Source: Pycnopodia helianthoides (taxonomy: Eukaryota > Echinodermata > Asteroidea > Forcipulatida > Asteriidae). From it: DNA of 64,000 bases. The notes below the pieces were generated by a model. The model was not told where the DNA came from and searched no databases. It saw only the letters and a program-made list of their open reading frames with translations. Positions 44,680 through 55,914 of the stretch are shown here, in pieces. Position 1 is the stretch's first letter; each line of letters begins with the position of its first letter. The stretch lies in the NCBI GenBank assembly GCA_032158295.1, contig CM063246.1, forward strand, positions 16,403,168 to 16,467,167. The letters are read 5' to 3'. Both the position numbers and the translations under genes were made by a program.

Positions 44680-45494
44680 CTATGACACAAAAACAAAACA
44701 AAACAAACAGCCTTTTTAACCAAATTTGATTGTGTGCATGAAAGGAATGAAATAAAAATCAATCTGTAACAGCTAGAATTTTTCTGCAGTGAAACACAAT
44801 TTTGGACATCTTAAGATCTAAGTGTTCATATAGGCAGTTATAAATTTGTTTATGCAATTAGAAATAGTGTTCATTGAGACGGTCTCTTGAGACAGGTTTT
44901 TCTTTTGTCTGTTACAAAGCTTCAAGTGGCTTAAGAGTATGTACATGAATGAACAGTTGATGCATTTTAGGCAAGCAAAACCAAAAAGAAGATTAACAAA
45001 ATATAACAAATACAGTGCTGAACACACAGTGTATGGATAAAACACAAATAATGTTCATAACCCCCTATGCAAAAATAAAATCTGTTACAATTTAAATTTA
45101 AAAAGAACAATTTTAATATAACACAAAAGGCTCATTTTGGAATAATAATTTGGTCGTCAACAGATGACTTGTATATTGTTTAATTGTTTAAGGGACTTAA
45201 TTATTGGACAACCTGTCTCAACAGTAGACTTGTCCAAATGATGGACCTGTCTCAAGCTGAGTTGTCAGACAGTTGACATGTCTTAACCTCCTGGAAAAGT
45301 ACAATAGAGCAAGCTATATAGGATACTACATTGACAAATAACTTTGTCACTCCTACATTGTATATACCTATACGTAAAAACATGTACTTAAAGCTTCCCT
45401 AAAGTTTTCTATGGCACTTATGAATGGTCATTTGGGAAATTTAAAAGGGCTAGTTGACAATTAGAATAAGGAATATGAACTAAGGTTTACTTAC
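44680..45494. other. Intron sequence, nothing recognised
   Basis: Contains degenerate repeats of GACNTGTCTNAA near 45160-45290; otherwise nothing. Confidence 0.45.
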
Positions 45495-45689
45495 AATAAT
45501 AAGGCATGGTTCCATTATCTTCAAAGACTTTTTTTTCCATGTCTTTAAAGTCTTAGAAATAAGAGCTTGCCTTAGTCTTGCAAGCTTTAAGTTGATGAAA
45601 ACAAACATTCCTCCAAGCAGACCACCCACAACCCCAAGGACAACCGTAGGAATGAACATGATGATATTAACATCAAGACTGTCCATGAC
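45495..45689 (-). CDS. CLC exchanger exon 5
   Basis: 195 nt, 65 complete codons, residues 199-263. It starts VMDSLDVN, passes through a glycine-rich membrane segment (VVLGVVGGLLGG), and has a basic cytosolic stretch. Order and spacing match the helix after the FxLFR loop in CLC-6/7-type proteins. The acceptor is TTTACAG and the donor GTAAGT. Confidence 0.92.
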
Positions 45690-45847
45690 CTGTAAAAGAA
45701 TCATATCCAAGTCGGTTTCAAGATTATGGTTATAATGGGCCCTCATGACATGTTTTCGTTTTCAACTGTTAAATTTAACAAAACATTATTCAATATTACC
45801 AAAAAATTTCATGAAAGTTATGAGTTCCGTCAAAGAAAATCACTTGC

Positions 45848-46091
45848 CTTGAAAATAATGTAATTTTGTGACCGGAAAAGACCAAAATTCCCCTGATATT
45901 TGAAGTTGTGAAAAGCTGAGTTGAACAAATCAGTAGTGAATGTAGAAATCATACAGCAGAAGAAGACTTGCCAAGACAGTTTCATACTCCAAAAAGATGA
46001 TACCTCTTCCATAGCAAACAAAAGGCCACCAACTGGTGCACCAAATGCAGAGGCAACACCGGCGGCTGCACCAGCAGAAATAAAATTCCTC
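45848..46091 (-). CDS. CLC exchanger exon 4: proton-glutamate helix
   Basis: 244 nt, residues 118-198. It begins [20 protein letters not shown] and continues with the EE pair at 145-146; the second glutamate aligns with the internal proton glutamate of CLC antiporters, supporting an exchanger rather than a channel. The acceptor is ACTGCAG. The donor reads AAG then GCAAGT: a GC-AG intron with otherwise ideal consensus. The next exon joins in frame at phase 0, so the GC donor is required. Confidence 0.95.
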
Positions 46092-46439
46092 CTGCAGTAA
46101 TTAAACATGTAAGAATAAGGGGGGACAACAAATTTAATGTTCAATATTTCTGGGGTAAATTTAAAAGAAGTCTGATTATTTCTCAACCTTGAGTGTTAAT
46201 GAGACCTATCAGTTATAAAAAAGTTGTAATTAATAAAATAATGAGTTTATGATTGTCACTGTTAGAATTGAAATCAATGTTGTACTTTAAATAGAACAAC
46301 TGACAAAGTTCAGAAGTAAAGGAATGAAACATATAATTGTTTTTTCAAAGATTAACACATCATGTGATAAAACTGTGGAAAAGTTAATTTTACACGGTGG
46401 TCATGTTTTCTAGAAAACAAGGATAAATAGTTTCTGCTT
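46092..46439. other. Intron sequence, nothing recognised
   Basis: No motif identified. Confidence 0.45.
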
Positions 46440-47610
46440 TCTTAAGAATGATTTATTACTAAATCTCGACATGGTGGTCTTTCAGGTGTAGTCGAAAGCG
46501 CTTCAAAGCATTTTCAACCGCACTTTGATGAAGGTGCTTGTGGCACTGGTCTGATTTGCAGAATATCTGGAAAGAGGGCAGAGTTTCCCCAACCTGACAG
46601 TGTGGTGTCTGTCGATATTGAAAACTGGTTACATGTCTCATAAAATGGTGATGCCATAAAAAAGTGAGTCACAATAATCCAAGCGAGATGTGATTAGAGA
46701 GCTAACATAATGGTGACAAGTATCTTAATTAATATATTTCCTAATTTTTGCAATGGCACATGTAAAATTAACTTATACCCGAGTAGAATATTAAACAAAG
46801 ATTGCAAATTGTAGATGAAGGTGCTACAGTAGAATTTCCGATGGTAAGAGTGACATTTTTAAGTTGTGACAAGTTGTATTTGGATGCAGCAACAAATATT
46901 TTAGTTTTGTCAGCATTGATTCTTGATTATCTATTGCATATCCATATCATGATGTAATTTGTGCAGGAGGTGAGGTTTTCCAAGGAATCTTCATCACCAG
47001 GCAAATTTTTTTCAGAGTCAAATGTATACCATTACTATACATGTGGTAATGAACCCTGTGCTGACAAGTTATTTTGTTAAGAGGATGAGTATAAATGGTG
47101 AAACCCATCGGTACAACGACCGATCCTTGTGAGAGTCCAAGTTCCATAATATATTCAATAGAATAAGATCCAGATACTGTAACAAGGTTTCAATGACCTT
47201 GGAGGTAAGAAGAAAACCATTCAAGGGCAATTTCATTCGTGCAAAATGTGTCAGAAAACCTGTATAAAAGAAAAGTACCAGTATAGTCAACAGTGTCAAA
47301 AGCTGCTCTGAGGTTGAGGAGTATAACAAAAACAGCTCTCCAAAGCACAGCGAATGTCATCTTGACTTTAAATAGTGCCGTCTCTGTATACTGTGCATGA
47401 TAGAGATAGGTTAACAATATAACTCGGCTTTAGAACAATGATGCTGATGCAATTCTTCACCATACATGTTGGCATAGTGTCAAGGGAGCAAGATTTGTTT
47501 AGAGATTGTGAAATGACTTGATGAATTTCATCTTCATCAACCCGTTCAAAATCATTCCAGACACTAACAGCATGTCCATAAAATTATAGAACAGAGTCAC
47601 AGACATTACA
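46440..47610 (-). pseudogene. CR1/L2-like LINE, RT and C-terminal remains
   Basis: In minus-strand order: VKMTFAVLWRAVFVILLNLR then AAFDTVDYTG (RT block with aspartate), LEWFSSYLQGH, LGLSQGSVVVPMGF, a degraded catalytic block, then SSLITSRLDYCDSLFYGI. Frames are interrupted; the catalytic YxDD is replaced by YSNG in the frame read. Confidence 0.88.
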
Positions 47611-47619
47611 TGTAGTTAA

Positions 47620-47920
47620 AGGTATTGGTAATTACTCCCAAAATTATTTACCTTAAAAACTTACTTGATAAAGAGCACTGGAGAGCTGTTTTTATTTTGT
47701 AGTTTTAGAGAATGGTGTAATTTTTCACCACAAAGTTTGAAACTTTCTCAGGCATCTGAAAGCACACAATTCTATGCAACAAGGGTGCTTTTTCTTTCAT
47801 TATTTTCTTGCAACTTCGATGACCAATTGAGCCAAACTTTCACAGGTTTGTTGTTTTAAGCATATGTTGTGATACTGGTGAGGATACTGGTCTTTGGCAA
47901 TTACTAAAATTATACCCTGC
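47620..47920. mobile_element. TTAA-family MITE, right end decayed
   Basis: TTAA at 47616-47619 then AGGTATTGGTAATTACTCCC. The interior CAACTTCGATGACCAATTGA and CTTTCACAGGTTTGTTGTTT matches the family phrase. The right border is mutated. Confidence 0.78.
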
Positions 47921-48889
47921 CTTTAAGTTGGAAATAGTCACATCATTGATACTATCAAGATCTTGGAAAATCTTGACAATTTTGCTCTCAAAAAAGTAAG
48001 AGGCTAGAGAATTCCGGAGAATCATCACAAGCTAGCAAAGATTTATTTTGTTTACCAGAATGCTTGTAATCTGAAACATATTATCAATACCATTGTCACT
48101 TCATTGAATGAAAGTGTACCCATTTTAGGCAGTGAGTACTGTCACAAGTCCTTGCAGAATTCACCTTTTCTCTGTGACAAAAAATTTAGCTAGCTTAAGA
48201 GCAGTGAATACTGTTTTGCTATTCAATTTGATTGCATAGGTAATTTTAAACGTAATGGTTAATGCCGGTGAAATCTGAGACTGGTATACATTACCCAGTC
48301 AAATAATTTGCTTCAATTGTTTGAGGTTTATGTCAGCAGAAGTTTGACACACATTAATTATTTAACACCTTTTGAATTGAGAAGGCCCTTTGGAACAGGT
48401 CTTGACAAAGATGTTTTATCTTTCAATTTATGTGGATTTTATTTAATGTTGATTTGTAAAATAAACCAAAATTAGTGGATGTGCTGGAGAGAAATGTATA
48501 TATTAAATTTGTAACTATTTCTTGTAAATAAATATTTCAGGTGTCACTTGTCTGCAATTATTCAAGTTTGCTTTGAAGTCTTTCAGCCATGGCTCCCTCA
48601 AGGGGTTAGCTGTGACACTCAACAACAAAATATGATCTTAATTGAAATTAACTATGAAGAAGGATTTAAAACAAAAAGATGAATGTAAGAGCTATCCTAA
48701 AACATGCCTGATCTGTTACTGATCTGTTTCTGGTGCTAAGAGAAAACATGAAAATTAAATTGTCGTGTTGTGGCAAACTTTGTAGTTCTTCACCCTCGAT
48801 GCAAGAGTTACATGATAGAAAAGAGAAAATTAGTGACTTGAAACAATTTGCAAACATTATTATGAGAAAGTTCTGTAGTTTCCTAGTAA
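47921..48889. other. Intron sequence, nothing firm
   Basis: Possible LINE debris on the minus strand at 47920-48030; the rest is AT-rich without motif. Confidence 0.4.
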
Positions 48890-48945
48890 TGTCCCTCCCC
48901 ACAGCAGTGTGGGAGGGGTCTACAAGTAATACTTGACATTTTCAT
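48890..48945. mobile_element. Isolated DIRS end fragment
   Basis: CCCACAGCAGTGTGGGAGGG then TCTACAAGTAATACTTGACA, closely matching the outer left end of the DIRS element at 38535-38580. No coding sequence accompanies it. It sits about 25 bp from the donor of exon 3. Confidence 0.75.
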
Positions 48946-48969
48946 TTTATTGCCACCAATATAACTTAC

Positions 48970-49062
48970 CTGTCTTCAGGATTTCGAAATCTCTGGAAGA
49001 AAGGAATGTTAAAGTTCATCGTGTCTGATTTGAATTGGCTCATTCCTGCACCAATAAGGGAC
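48970..49062 (-). CDS. CLC exchanger exon 3
   Basis: 93 nt. The first base completes a glycine codon begun 10.7 kb upstream and the last two bases begin an arginine codon. It encodes SLIGAGMSQFKS and an RFRNPEDR end, typical of the segment between the gating loop and the [10 protein letters not shown] helix. The acceptor is TTTCAG and the donor GTAAGT. A fragment of a DIRS-type terminal repeat lies only about 25 bp beyond the donor. Confidence 0.93.
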
Positions 49063-49279
49063 CTGAAATGAGTTACAAACAGCATAATGTTAATTGCATA
49101 CAAAGTGCATGGACATTTTTAATTAAAGGCTAAACTACGAAAGCCCATTAGTGCCATGCAAAGCATATATTCATTACAAAAAATATATTTATTTTTGAGG
49201 TTTTGGTATGAGAGTATGTTATAATTATTCGCCTTTGAATGTTTTTGAAACAGACATATGGTGCCATACAAATGCTGTG

Positions 49280-49280
<1 letters not shown>

Positions 49281-49312
<32 letters not shown>
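49281..49312. repeat. (ATC)n microsatellite
   Basis: Over ten uninterrupted ATC units. Confidence 0.95.
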
Positions 49313-49439
49313 TTGGAACACATATTTTCAACATCTGATCTCATTATTATGACTAATTACTATAATGTTGCCTACAGAAGAATGAACTGTCGCCAGCCTT
49401 CCTTTTGGTGCGCAGAACAATCAGCCGGGTGACATCAGA

Positions 49440-49917
49440 AGAGGAGCTGAGCCCCTACAACCTCCAGGTTCATCAGTATTGTATAAGGTGGAGATTGTCA
49501 GAAATGTAACTTGGAGACTGTTGTTGGAAGGATTTACATACAAACAGAAGAGTTTAGAACACAACTCTTTCCTTGACGAGGAACCAGTGCAGTGAATGCA
49601 GTAATTGAGCTGAGAATTGATATCTGGCATAATATACAAGAGGCACCGTACAAGGAGTTGTCATAGTCAATGCGTGAAAGTTAACACTTCTGCAGACTGC
49701 ACTAATGTGACTGTTCATCAATAGGGATAATCTAAGAGTAACCCCAAGATTATTCTCTGTGATGGAGGGCTTTATGCTTAGAAGATGCTGAAAATGGGAT
49801 AATAACTCCTAAGAACATTAGAATCAAGTCCGGGCTTCTTAAGAATGGGGTAATGATGGACTGTTTGAAGGTTTCAGGGAAAACACCAGATAAAAGGAAA
49901 GTGTAGATGATTCTAGT
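49440..49917 (-). pseudogene. LINE fragment, downstream half of split copy
   Basis: Minus-strand blocks FKQSIITP and LKKPGLDSNVLRS (RT start) and NLGVTL...SHISAVCRSVNFH (near 49680). The sequence is cut at 49917 by the hAT-type element and resumes at 51386. Stops are frequent. Confidence 0.78.
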
Positions 49918-51377
49918 CAGTGTTGTAGTCGAGTCACCTATGTCGAGTCCGAGTCCGAGTCTCTAGTCACTTGGTCCGAGTCCATGTCCGAGTCACGAGT
50001 CACTTGTTTAAAAATTGATTGCAAACCAAATGTCTTAAAATAAGAATTGGAAATGACAAAATGAAACACATTTAATTTAAAGAGGTTGGGCCACGCTAGA
50101 GGTCACTCTTTAAAAAAAGTTTTACATCCCTAAATACACCTATATCTACCAAGAAAACACTGTGACAGAGTTATAGAATGAATGGTTATGCGTTTACAAC
50201 GCAGTTTCCAAGCCTCTTTTCACCCCCGCCTTCAGGCAAAATCGGAACAACAGCAGTCGGTGCCAGAAAGCTGTCTCAAAAAATTCAAAAGAATAGTGAC
50301 GTCGCAGTACGTACTCCTCTGTCAAACGGCTGTTCGTTGTTACTCATTGAGCATTGCTCAGTACAGACCATCCAGGGATTCAGTACATATAGTGACGTCA
50401 TGTTTGCTGCCCTCATTTACGGGATTTTGATAAATTTAGGCGGCGGGCTAGTGAACGGAGTAAAAACTCCCTGCAAATATCACTTCTTTTGTTAATGTAA
50501 TGTTACAAAAGATGCAATAAATTATAGAAAGCAGAAAACTAAAAAATAACGTCAACTTCAATCAACTTCAAGTTCTGTACCTGCAGTTACAATTTTATTT
50601 TAGGTTTTACTCCTTGCCCCTTATCCAGAATATCTTTTAAGGATTTAAAAAAAAAAAATTCTTTTCAAAATAACCAATACTGATTTATTTATTTCTAAAG
50701 TTTTTTTGCTGAAGTTGGTGTAACCAAAGGAAACAATGTGGGGCAGAACGGCAGATGCCATGATTAAAAAAATGTTTGTGACCAAACTTGATGTCGTGTG
50801 TGTGGGAGCGTGTGTGTGTCAACCATGTGTGGAAACTGGTGCAAACAACACACAGTCATCACAGTGGATGCAGCCTGTGTTTTACAGGTACCAGACATGC
50901 CATTTCCCTGGTAATATGCATCAAGCACAAGCAGTGGCTATGGTGTTAACATTGACAGAATACCAGCATTAATATTGGTGTTGTGCATCCCAAGTTATTA
51001 TGCGTATTGAACATACGAATCGAACATACGTATGTACATGGCCATCTACATGTACTACACAATAATCACGAACACTATTACTTGCAACACCATACGACAG
51101 TGTACTTGTTTCTTGTGCTAGACGTTAATATTCCTCCATGTGCACTCCGGGAATGACAATCGGATCATCGGAATTGTTTTTAATATTTAAAAAGGTATAT
51201 TGTTTGTGAAAATATGTGACTCGCAAGTCACGAGTCCTTGGGGACAAGTCCGAGTCATGATAGTCGAGTCCGAGTCCGAGTCTTTTGCAGACGTGACTCG
51301 AGTCAAGTCCGAGTCACCCAAATTGTGACTCGAGACGGACTCGAGTCCGAGTCCTGGACTCGAGTCATACAACACTG
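49918..51377. mobile_element. hAT-type non-autonomous transposon, 1460 bp
   Basis: Ends are CAGTGTTGTA and its complement. Exact 8-bp duplications ATTCTAGT lie at 49910-49917 and 51378-51385, the hallmark of hAT. Long subterminal regions at both ends are built from GAGTCCGAGTC and GACTCGAGTC repeats. No transposase ORF. The 50178-50495 ORF inside has no known motif. Confidence 0.95.
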
Positions 51378-51385
51378 ATTCTAGT

Positions 51386-52010
51386 TTTGACTAATAACAA
51401 ACTGGGCAGACAAGTCTTGATAAGCCAGGTACATGTACATGTAGGTAGTGTGTTTAGAGAACAAGACTTGTTAGGAAATTGCCTAATAAGTTTATCAACA
51501 TCAGATCTAGTGAGGGGATTGAAATTGTGCATATTATTTATGCAAGGATCAGAAAGATGCTGACATGGCATAATATCTAAGGACACAAAATTTCTAAGAC
51601 AACCTCAGTTCTGATTTGCTCAATTTTGCCAATGAAGAAAGACAAAAAGTTATTAGCATGTTTGGTTCGAAGTTACAGATGGGTAGTTTCTTTGTACAGT
51701 TATCATTTATCGTAGTGTCTTTGGACTGGCACACAAGAACTTGTCAGAGTAGTATACATTCTTGGCATCAGTGATCAGCTCAATACACAATTCTTTTGTT
51801 GAAGAAATGTGTCATGGTCAGTGGGATCGTCTATCTTTGTGGATAGTGTCATTATACCAAGGTAACCTGGACTTGACTGTACTAACCCTGGTGGTCACAG
51901 GGCAGATCTCATCAAGCAAAGATGCAGTGATTGTGATGGACTGACATGTTTCAGAGAGAAGATTTGGATCATCTTCTGACTACACAGTAACACCAAGGCA
52001 CTCATTGAGT
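51386..52010 (-). pseudogene. LINE fragment, upstream half of split copy
   Basis: Minus-strand RLPWYNDTIHKDR and LCIELITDAKNVYYSDK (post-endonuclease region), then FNPLTRSDVDKLIRQFPNKS, typical of the stretch just before RT in CR1/L2-like LINEs. It continues beyond the inserted element at 49917. Confidence 0.85.
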
Positions 52011-52560
52011 TGATTCTAAAACAGCTCTAGGTTGATTTTTCCATATTAACAAGATGTTCTTGTGACCTTCAAGGAAGTCTGTTTTTCAAGCATAAAAAAA
52101 AAATAAAAATTATTGTTCGCCCCCAAACAAGGCTAAAAGCCACTCTTGGTAAGGGGCTACAAGAAGAAAAATTATTAAATGTGAAAAGAACTCACACTGG
52201 AGGCACACTTACCATGAAAATATCTGTAGAAAAGACAGAGGCTGGCTACAGACCTATGGTGGGAAAGCGGTTTTAACGTTGATCCCAACACTTCACCAAC
52301 AAGATTAACAAGTACACATATGCACTCTCTCTAATAAAGATAAATAACAGGCTGTGTTTCGTTTAATGTCAACTCTGGTATTGCGATATTGCTGAGGCAT
52401 GATATGTGGAACTGAACCATCAAGATATCTTAGGTTGTGGTGGACAACAGATATATCATGCCTATCCGTACCCCCTCACTTTCCACAGTGACGACACCAT
52501 CGGTCCAAGGTGTCAAACATCATTTTGCAATTTTGTCTAGGTTAAACCACAGATTGACTA
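52011..52560. other. Intron sequence, nothing recognised
   Basis: No motif identified. Confidence 0.4.
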
Positions 52561-52569
52561 GACTATAGA

Positions 52570-53650
52570 TCTAATCAGGAACGTTGACCAGTAGAAAAAC
52601 AATAAAGTATGGAAACAGAGACCTTTTTAGGAGAGCAAAAGCAAAAGTTTCCACATGTGACTGCACCATTACATGATGAATTGAGACATGGAAGTACATG
52701 TAGGCATCCTTCAAGTCCAGAGATGCTGTCGATGCCAGGAGCAATGTGAGAAGTGACTCCATTCTAAATCTCTTAGGTTTTATGAAATTTGTTGAATAGA
52801 CGTAGGTTTAAAATCGAGAGAAACTCCCAATCAGAAAATCTGCCCACAGTGGGAGGATCACCGACCGGTGGACCAGGGCTTGATTTCACAAAGAGTTCAG
52901 ACTGATCGTAACTGCAAATCCATCGCAGTTGCTTAGTAAAGAGTGATGTCACAATACAAATCACTATGGTAATACTGATAACTCATCTTAAGATGAATCT
53001 TAGTGCTTTGTGAAATCGACCCCTGAGTCTGATCAGCCTGGGAAACCACAGCTGGTAGGGACAAAATGGAGATATGAGGAGGACTCTCAAGAATTTGAGT
53101 GCGTAACCACAGTCTCGAGCACCCACCAGTCGCAAGTGACCTGAGCCCAGGAGCCCCAAAAGTCCAGAAGGCGTCCTCCCATGGGTTTGTTGGTAAGAGA
53201 TCAGGAAGTTACTTGGGCCATGCCCTGTGGTACCGGGGGGTGGTGGACGCTCAGACACCACGACATAATCGGGTCTCTGTTGTCCTGGGAGGGATTGGAC
53301 TTGTTTTCTGTGGTTGCCGTTGGGGATCAGGAAAGAAGCCTTAAACAAGTCTGGGCTCTAAGATACTTGCGTGCACCCTCAGACTGCAGAAAAAGTGCGT
53401 CCAGCACATTTAAGTGGCGCACTGATGTTGCAGATCCTTTCAAACTGATACAGGACCTTGCCTTGGTCAAGGGCGCAGCCACCATCATGTTGGCCGGGAC
53501 TGCTGAGTTCACATCCGGGAGAGGAGCAGAAGAAAAGAACTCAATCACATGTGTGACAATGAATCAAATTTCTTGTTGATCTCTTCCAGCTTACTGCAGG
53601 ACTTGTCAGGAAGTTTGTCAACACAGTCCCTCTGTCCGCAACAAAATTGT
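52570..53650 (-). pseudogene. Third DIRS-type relic, gag to RT
   Basis: Minus-strand blocks: gag-like VRHLNVLDALFLQSEGARKY, then VSERPPPPGTTGHG and LRLVGARDCGYALKF (RT N-terminus), then PYQLWFPRLIRL, a MITE, then SILNLRLFNKF and STASLDLKDAYMYFHV (RT palm start with aspartates). Heavily mutated, and block order around the MITE is disturbed. Confidence 0.8.
52876..53023. mobile_element. 148-bp palindromic MITE inside the DIRS relic
   Basis: GGGCTTGATTTCACAAAG at the left and CTTTGTGAAATCGACCC at the right are inverted repeats; the centre has CTTAAGATGA-type palindromes. A very common form in marine invertebrate DNA. Confidence 0.85.
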
Positions 53651-55782
53651 CCTTTTCCAAGTCAGGTAGGTTTTAGAAACCGATAATCACCGAACACACA
53701 TCAACTCGTTCCTCCTCCTGGGCCGAGTCGCTCGTGAATGGAGGTTGAGATGTCCCCGGGAGTGAGAGCCACTGAGTGTAGGCAGAGCAGCATCAGGATG
53801 GTGGCCTGGCATTAAGTCCAGATTGGACTCCAGGGACGCCGATGGTGCAGGCTAATGCCTGATGGGGATGCCTGGTGGGGATCCTAGAGCACAACTAACC
53901 GTAGTTACCTCTAACATGGGTCCATCTGAATGGTTTCAAATTTTTGTAACTGTGTTTAAGGGATTTGGTTTGGTGGGTAGCTGGTATTGTAGTAAGGTTA
54001 ACAGTGACCGAGAGTGAGTTAAATGATATAGAGTCACTTATATAGTAGTCAGGATTACATAATCGGGTGTGCTAAATGTGCTCGAGTATGCCATGCGTAA
54101 ACGAATAAAAATTCTACTTTCTTCCTTCATACTTCATAAAGTTCATTTCTATTATATTTCTACCTTGCGATTCAAATTAAGTCAGCACAGCAAAATCAAT
54201 GAGCAATATGGAAAGAAAAAAAATTTCTATGTGAACTGATGGTTGGAAGGAACAACAGTATGGTCTGATTGGTTGTCGATGGCTGTGAATTGCTAGTTTG
54301 CATGCCGCGGACTCGCCATCAGTCTGTGTATTAGGGGATGGTGTCAAATGACCAGTTTGTTATGCAAGACGTCCAACAGTGTCACCTTGTTTTCTCTATA
54401 ACTTATGTTGCGGTATATTTTGTCACATCGGTTTGTGTGTGCGGAGGGGGGGGGGCAGTGTCAAATTGACAATGGCCTCCGTCAAATTGACGATTAAAGG
54501 ATGTATAATAATACAAAATTAGATCGGTATTGAGTACTACTGGTGTTCTCTGTTGGGGCTCGTATCAAATAACCAGTTATCATGCCTCAATTTGGCAATG
54601 TTCTCTGTTGGAGCCAATTAGGTGTTTATTAAGGCAATTTTAACAATATCCAAGTTCTGAGCAACAAAAATCTTTGTGTCTCTCTGGGAAGCTGTTGAAT
54701 ACTGAGTGCCAATCGTGAATTGAACTGTGAAGGTGGTTATCACTGGGGCAGATGGAAAGCCAAAAGAAAGCAGAAGCCCATTTGGGAAGGAAAAGAGTAT
54801 ACCCCTGTCGCAACATTTTAGTAGGTGTTTTAGTATATGCACATTGAGAGACACCATCGATTGTTATTTAAATCATTATTAGAATGGTCAACAGTCAAGT
54901 GGGCCTATTATCTTTTTGTAAATATTGATATATCGTCGGGTAAATATCGCCGATATTTCAATATTTGTTATGTTTTTTTCGAACGCGGAAAAACGGTTTC
55001 ACCACAGGGAAGCAAGAAGTGAGCAATTGTAAACAAAAAAGACTTTTGATAAACTGCTGAGGTAAAATCACTGAATTTAATATCCATATTCCATGAAAAA
55101 AGAATGTCTTACATTTTTATGTGCTTTTTATCACTAGTTCCAACTTAATTAATTAATGGTTTCTATCTCCATGGTTGAACGTTGCGCGTGATCTCTGAAG
55201 CTGGTGCCTCAAATTTTATTCTTTTACACATGCGCATGGAGATCAATGCACATGCATGTGACGTTTCCCGAGTGGAGTGGAAGGGACGGCCGTGGTCAGA
55301 ATTTGAATCCGACACCAAAGGGTTACCTTGAGGGACACAAAGACAGAATGTCTGCTAGTCCAGGGGTACCAAAAAACATGGGGTCCATCTATTGGGACCC
55401 TGATTTAATTAATTTTCCTGGAGCATGGGGCACCATAGTAACATTTAATTGCTGAGTATTTTGTAAAATCACCAAACTAGTTGGTTTATCTCCCTGCAGT
55501 GATGATGCCAGGGAGAACTACCCCATTACTGGAAGTTAAAGATCTTCCCGATGAATCAGAACTCACACAGGAAAAGAAGTATCTCTATTGTGAATGTTGG
55601 TGGGACACATCCGACAAGTTCCGTCGGCTTGAAGTTCCAGTTCAGGCTATGTGTCAAAGACCAGAGCCCCCCATTGGAAATTATTATTTCTTGCAGGCTG
55701 AGTCACAGGGGCTGAGAAGGCTGAGGCCAGCTCTGATCGACTCTCCCGGCTTGGGTTTATTCCCCTGTGCTGCAGAGACGAC
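53651..55782. other. Intron sequence, mostly unrecognised
   Basis: 53650-53900 may be more DIRS gag. The frame at 55481-55894 has no recognised domain and runs into the LTR. A repeated GTCAAATTGACRATGG phrase occurs near 54455-54495. Confidence 0.4.
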
Positions 55783-55909
55783 TGTTGTATTATTATGGGG
55801 TCTACTTTGTGAGCGTATGTGCATGACTATTTACTACCATTATCTTGCTTGCTTCGTGGCTGATGTGATAATAAAAGTCTTAGTGTTGTCATAAGATTCC
55901 ACTCTCTAC
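55783..55909 (+). repeat. 5' LTR
   Basis: 127 bp, about 93% identical by eye to the 3' copy. An AATAAAAG signal lies near the 3' end. Confidence 0.88.
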
Positions 55910-55914
55910 TCTCT

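Noticed and set aside
45840..45850. Frameshift or assembly error at the exon 4 end because no GT donor is present
   Set aside because: GCAAGT after AAG is a good GC donor and gives the correct phase into exon 5.
49281..49312. Polyhistidine or polyaspartate protein segment
   Set aside because: It is a plain ATC microsatellite in an intron.
50178..50495. 105-codon ORF inside the hAT-type element as a transposase
   Set aside because: No hAT dimerisation or catalytic motifs; too short.
55481..55894. A 137-codon ORF as a host gene exon
   Set aside because: It overlaps the 5' LTR, has no recognisable domain, and its last third is LTR sequence.
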